A model generated the notes under the pieces. It made no database searches and was not told the DNA's origin. It was given only the letters and a program-made list of their open reading frames with translations. From an uncultured Bacteroidia bacterium (GTDB taxonomy: Bacteria > Bacteroidota > Bacteroidia > Bacteroidales > UBA932), in assembly GCA_902767355.1 (NCBI GenBank), contig CACXHG010000231.1, positions 1 to 6,992 of the forward strand: a DNA stretch of 6,992 bases, written 5' to 3'. Position numbers and translations under genes: made by a program. Below, piece by piece: positions 6,961 through 6,992 of this stretch; the first letter of the stretch is position 1, and each line of letters opens with the position of its first letter.

Positions 6961-6992
6961 CATTCTTTTCTGACACTGATTGCGACATTACC
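6954..6992 (+). CDS. Start of a DegV/FakB-like fatty-acid-binding protein (partial, cut by window end)
   Basis: An ATG at 6954 overlaps the fakA stop codon in ATGCTGA and opens a frame that stays open to the window end, giving MLTFFSDTDCDIT. A short hydrophobic strand followed by SDT-CD matches the usual DegV/FakB start, where a beta strand leads into TDSxxDL or a similar turn near the bound lipid head group. FakB proteins bind one fatty acid and hand it to FakA, so a FakB directly after FakA makes sense as a kinase pair. The 7-bp overlap suggests translational coupling. Only 13 codons are visible, so the call rests on this short match and on context. Confidence 0.6.
   Translation, partial: MLTFFSDTDCDIT

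Overview
This 7 kb window looks chromosomal and comes from a GC-rich member of the Bacteroidota, most likely the Bacteroidales. The grounds are: TAnnTTTG-type -7 elements in front of both gene groups, no convincing Shine-Dalgarno sequences, a DUF1460 cell-wall amidase-like protein with a signal peptide that appears to be cut before Gln (A|Q), and heavy use of the ATA isoleucine codon despite the GC-rich background. The genus cannot be fixed from the sequence alone. All genes lie on the + strand and coding density is very high.

Region 1 (1-115) holds the probable tail of an upstream gene, a strong Rho-independent terminator (59-87), and a -7-like element at 99-106 directly before the first full gene. 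Region 2 (116-2799) holds an ABC-F ATPase of the Uup type, then, 20 bp later, an exported DUF1460/NlpC-P60-like putative peptidoglycan amidase. These two may be co-transcribed.

Region 3 (2800-2864) is a 65-bp promoter region. It has a good Bacteroidota promoter, and a perfect 6-bp inverted repeat lies across its -7 element. Region 4 (2865-6992) is a tightly packed operon: an RND/MMPL-family 12-TM exporter, a FakA-type (DhaL/DAK2, YloV-like) fatty acid kinase subunit that overlaps it by 20 bp, and the first 13 codons of a third gene that overlaps fakA by 7 bp. That start (MLTFFSDTDCDIT) resembles the N-terminus of DegV/FakB fatty-acid-binding proteins.

My reading of region 4 is a fatty-acid handling operon. 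FakB would present a fatty acid, FakA would phosphorylate it to acyl-phosphate for phospholipid synthesis, and the coupled MMPL protein would move a lipid or acyl species across the inner membrane. FakAB is best studied in Gram-positive bacteria, so its overlap-coupling to an MMPL exporter in a Gram-negative genome is the most interesting point here. I found no mobile element, CRISPR array, tRNA or rRNA gene.
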